From an uncultured Acidimicrobiaceae bacterium (GTDB lineage: Bacteria > Actinomycetota > Acidimicrobiia > Spongiisociales > UBA5794), in assembly GCA_947258375.1 (NCBI GenBank), contig CAMYIJ010000006.1:1-64000 (forward strand): a stretch of 64,000 bases of DNA, read 5' to 3'. Both the position numbers and the translations under genes were made by a program. The notes under the pieces were generated by a model. That model searched no databases, was not told the origin of the DNA, and saw nothing but the letters and a program-made list of their open reading frames with translations. Every line of letters starts with the position of its first letter. The stretch's first letter is position 1. Below are positions 61,558 to 64,000 of the stretch, one piece after another.

Positions 61558-63852
61558 ATGTCGAAACGACGGCTGACGGTCACCCACTTCGGAGCTTTCG
61601 AGGTCGAGAGCGACGACGAGCGTGTCACCGGTGTTCACCCATTCGCCAAGGACCCCGATCCGTCACCCATCGGCCGGTCCCTGGAGGCGAACGGTCGCAA
61701 CCGGGTAGCGCGGCCCTCGATCCGGCAGTCTTGGCTGGAGTCCGGTCCCGGGTCCAACAACCACCTGCGGGGCGTCGAGCCGTTCGTGGAGGTGGAGTGG
61801 GACACGGCCCTGGACCTGGTGGCGATGGAGATCGATCGAGTGCGATCGAGTTTCGGCAACCAGGCGATGTTCGGGGGCTCCTACGGTTGGGGAAGCGCCG
61901 GCCGTTTCCACCACGCCCAGAGCCAGATCCACCGGTTCATGGCGTGTATCGGCGGCCACACCAACAAGGTAGACACGTACTCCACGGCAGCGGCCTCGAC
62001 CATCGTGCCCCATGTGGTGGGAACGCCCTGGCGAACACTGCAGGCGGACGCCACCTCATGGCCGGTGATCGCCGAGCACACCGGACTGGTGGTGGCCTTC
62101 GGTGGGATCCCACTGAAGAACTCTCAGGCTCAGCACGGCGGTCAGGGTCGACATGGGTTGCGCGGTTGGCTCGAGCGCTCCCACGACAATGGATGTCGTT
62201 TCGTCAATGTTTCGCCGGTTCGTGACGACCTGCTCGACACGGTGGCCGGCGAATGGCTGGCTGCTCGCCCGGGAAGCGATGTCGCCGTCATCCTGGCGCT
62301 GGTCAACACCCTGGTCGTCGAGGGCCTCACCGACAACGAGTTCCTCGATCGCTACACCGTGGGATGGGACGACCTCCGCCAATACGTACTCGGAGAGAGC
62401 GACGGTATCCCGAAGACGCCCGAGTGGGCGGCGGAGCTGAGCGAGTTACCCGCGGCGCGGATCCGCGCGCTGGCCATCGAGATGGCATCCACGCGAACAC
62501 TCGTGACCGCCTCGTGGTCGTTGCAGAGGGCTCAACATGGCGAGCAGGTCTACTGGATGACGATGGCGCTGGCAGCGGCACTCGGGCAGATCGGTCTTCC
62601 CGGCGGTGGGTTCGGGCTTGGATACGGGGCGATCGGCTCAATCGGAAATGGCGTCAAACGCCGCCCGCTCCCGGCCTTGCCGGTACCTGTCAACCCGATC
62701 GATTCGTTCATCCCGGTCGCCAGGATCGCCGACCTGCTGCTCAACCCCGGTGCGGAGTTCACCTACGACGGCGGGACCTACACCTACCCCGATATCCACC
62801 TGGTGTATTGGGCCGGCGGCAATCCGTTTCACCACCACCAGGATCTCAACCGGTTGCTCGTTGCCTGGCGCCGGCCCGATACGATCGTGATGAACGAGCC
62901 GTTCTGGACGGCTACCGCCAAAAGGTGCGACGTGGTATTCCCGGCGACGACCGCGCTGGAGCGAGTCGACATCGGCGGTGCCCCCACCGATGATTTCGTC
63001 TTCTTCATGCCCCGGGTGGTTGCCCCCTTCGGTGAGTCTCGTGACGACTATGCAGTCTTTTCGGAGCTGGCGCGCAGGCTCGGCTCGCACGAGTCGTTCA
63101 CCGAAGGCCGCAGCGCCGAGGAGTGGGTCGGGCACCTGTGGGGGCAGTTCCTCGACCGCCACCCCGCCTATCCCACTCTCGAGGAACTCGAAGCGAGCGG
63201 ATTCATCCAGCACCAGGAGACGGTGCCGGGAGAAGCCCACAATGTGTTGTTCTCCGATTTCCGCGCCGACCCGGAGACCCACCGTCTGCCGACTCCATCG
63301 GGCCGGATCGAGTTGTTCTCCCAAGTGATCGACTCCTTCGGATATGCCGACTGCCCCGGCCGCCCCACCTGGTTCGAACCAACCGAATGGTTGGGGAGCC
63401 CGGGCGCCTTTCCTCTCCACCTGACGTCCAACCAGCCGACGACCCGGTTGCACTCGCAGCTCGACCACGGCGTGACCAGCCTCGAGCACAAGGTGGGAGG
63501 GCGCGAACAGCTGCGCCTGAACCCACTCGACGCCGCCGACCGCAACATCTCGAATGGTGACGTGGTACGAGTCTTCAACGATCGGGGAGCCTGCCTGGCG
63601 GGGGCGCGGCTGTCAGAATCGATCCGCCCCGGTGTCGTCGAGCTGCCGACCGGGGCATGGTTCGATCCCGAGGATCCGGCCGAGCCCGGATCCTTGTGTC
63701 TGCACGGCAACCCCAACGTTCTCACGAAGGACATCGGGACATCGAGCCTCGCCCAAGGATCCACCGCCCACACATGTATGGTCGAAGTCGAGCCGGTCAC
63801 CGACGCGCCACCGCCGACGGCCTTCGTGCCACCCAGGCTCATCAGCTCCTGA
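61558..63852 (+). CDS. Molybdopterin oxidoreductase, DMSO reductase family (BisC/TorA-like)
   Basis: 764 residues from the ATG at 61558, chosen because GAGGAG sits 8 bases upstream; ATG 61552 is an alternative. It carries the type III enzyme sequence: GGSYGWGSAGRFHHAQSQIHRF with the Mo-ligating Ser (about residue 108), no N-terminal Fe-S cysteines, and molybdopterin-binding stretches (VAFGGIPLKNSQAQHGGQ, WAGGNPFHHHQDLNRLL, LTSNQPTTRLHSQLDH). This is the BisC/TorA/DMSO reductase group that reduces biotin sulfoxide, TMAO or S-oxides. There is no Tat signal, so it is likely cytoplasmic like BisC. Divergent from the alcohol dehydrogenase. Confidence 0.9.
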   Translation: MSKRRLTVTHFGAFEVESDDERVTGVHPFAKDPDPSPIGRSLEANGRNRVARPSIRQSWLESGPGSNNHLRGVEPFVEVEWDTALDLVAMEIDRVRSSFGNQAMFGGSYGWGSAGRFHHAQSQIHRFMACIGGHTNKVDTYSTAAASTIVPHVVGTPWRTLQADATSWPVIAEHTGLVVAFGGIPLKNSQAQHGGQGRHGLRGWLERSHDNGCRFVNVSPVRDDLLDTVAGEWLAARPGSDVAVILALVNTLVVEGLTDNEFLDRYTVGWDDLRQYVLGESDGIPKTPEWAAELSELPAARIRALAIEMASTRTLVTASWSLQRAQHGEQVYWMTMALAAALGQIGLPGGGFGLGYGAIGSIGNGVKRRPLPALPVPVNPIDSFIPVARIADLLLNPGAEFTYDGGTYTYPDIHLVYWAGGNPFHHHQDLNRLLVAWRRPDTIVMNEPFWTATAKRCDVVFPATTALERVDIGGAPTDDFVFFMPRVVAPFGESRDDYAVFSELARRLGSHESFTEGRSAEEWVGHLWGQFLDRHPAYPTLEELEASGFIQHQETVPGEAHNVLFSDFRADPETHRLPTPSGRIELFSQVIDSFGYADCPGRPTWFEPTEWLGSPGAFPLHLTSNQPTTRLHSQLDHGVTSLEHKVGGREQLRLNPLDAADRNISNGDVVRVFNDRGACLAGARLSESIRPGVVELPTGAWFDPEDPAEPGSLCLHGNPNVLTKDIGTSSLAQGSTAHTCMVEVEPVTDAPPPTAFVPPRLISS

Positions 63853-63903
63853 GGCTGGCCCATGTCCTTCCGCCCGGGCCCGCCACCGGGTGCGGGGAGA
63901 CTC

Positions 63904-64000
63904 CTACATCGTCACCACCACGTTGCCCATGTGACGGCCCTGCTCGACGGCTTCGTGCGCCTCGACGATCTGGTCGAGCGGATAGGTGGCGCCTATGGCG
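63904..64000 (-). CDS. Zinc-binding/quinone oxidoreductase, C-terminal end (runs off the window)
   Basis: The last 31 residues only: AIGATYPLDQIVEAHEAVEQGRHMGNVVVTM, ending in TAG at 63904. This is the usual ending of MDR-superfamily quinone oxidoreductases (YPLxxxxxAHxxxExGxxxGKVVL). Convergent with the molybdoenzyme gene. Confidence 0.75.
   Translation of the reverse strand, partial: AIGATYPLDQIVEAHEAVEQGRHMGNVVVTM

Overview
High-GC bacterial chromosome segment, most likely from an actinomycete (Actinomycetota), possibly a deep lineage such as Acidimicrobiia. Supporting markers are a WhiB regulator, a bacterial proteasome activator ending in GQYL, a mycothiol-type PIG-L amidase, a fused E2-like/E1 2-oxoglutarate decarboxylase (Kgd), frequent GTG/TTG starts and a leaderless-type promoter. 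No rRNA, tRNA or CRISPR array was seen.

Layout. 1-9.8 kb: the end of an IclR regulator, a PhoU/Na-phosphate cotransporter pair, a stand-alone LigD-type polymerase domain, malic enzyme, PIG-L deacetylase, polysaccharide pyruvyl transferase, acyl-CoA dehydrogenase and a YihY/BrkB membrane protein. 9.9-24.3 kb: DEAD-box helicase without a canonical start codon, cyclophilin, DUF4015 lipoprotein, WhiB, an unusual pyruvate phosphate dikinase, Bpa, a membrane-anchored sulfite-oxidase-like enzyme, a lipoprotein, a large secreted subtilase and PolX. 24.4-31.5 kb: paired bacterial-PH-domain membrane proteins, a universal stress protein, Ca2+/cation and Na+/H+ antiporters, a DUF547 protein and a membrane protein. 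31.6-34 kb: a beta-class DNA methyltransferase with a nuclease-like tail, then a small HicA-like/HTH operon under a palindrome-filled promoter. 34.2-50.3 kb: core metabolism and envelope genes: pheA, kgd, an Fe-S oxidoreductase, a beta-propeller protein, an MscS-related channel, a methyltransferase, PspA, a TPM-domain protein, proline dehydrogenase, proC and phenylacetate-CoA ligase. 50.3-52.8 kb: a histidine kinase, a LuxR-type response regulator and a homologue of the methanogen corrinoid protein MtrA, apparently one operon.

52.8-59.1 kb is an accessory region. It has two 70-bp-spaced hairpin repeats, an IS110 transposase with a structured upstream non-coding stretch (candidate bridge RNA), several small hypothetical genes, and a decayed flavodoxin fragment with an internal 33-bp duplication. 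59.2-64 kb returns to chromosomal-type genes: a serine hydrolase, a zinc alcohol dehydrogenase, a DMSO-reductase-family molybdoenzyme and the end of a quinone-oxidoreductase-like gene.

The best candidates for something new are the HicA-like/HTH pair at 33.15-33.98 kb, the two-component/MtrA-like operon, and the repeat plus IS110 non-coding region. All functional statements come from reading motifs by eye. No database search or folding was run.
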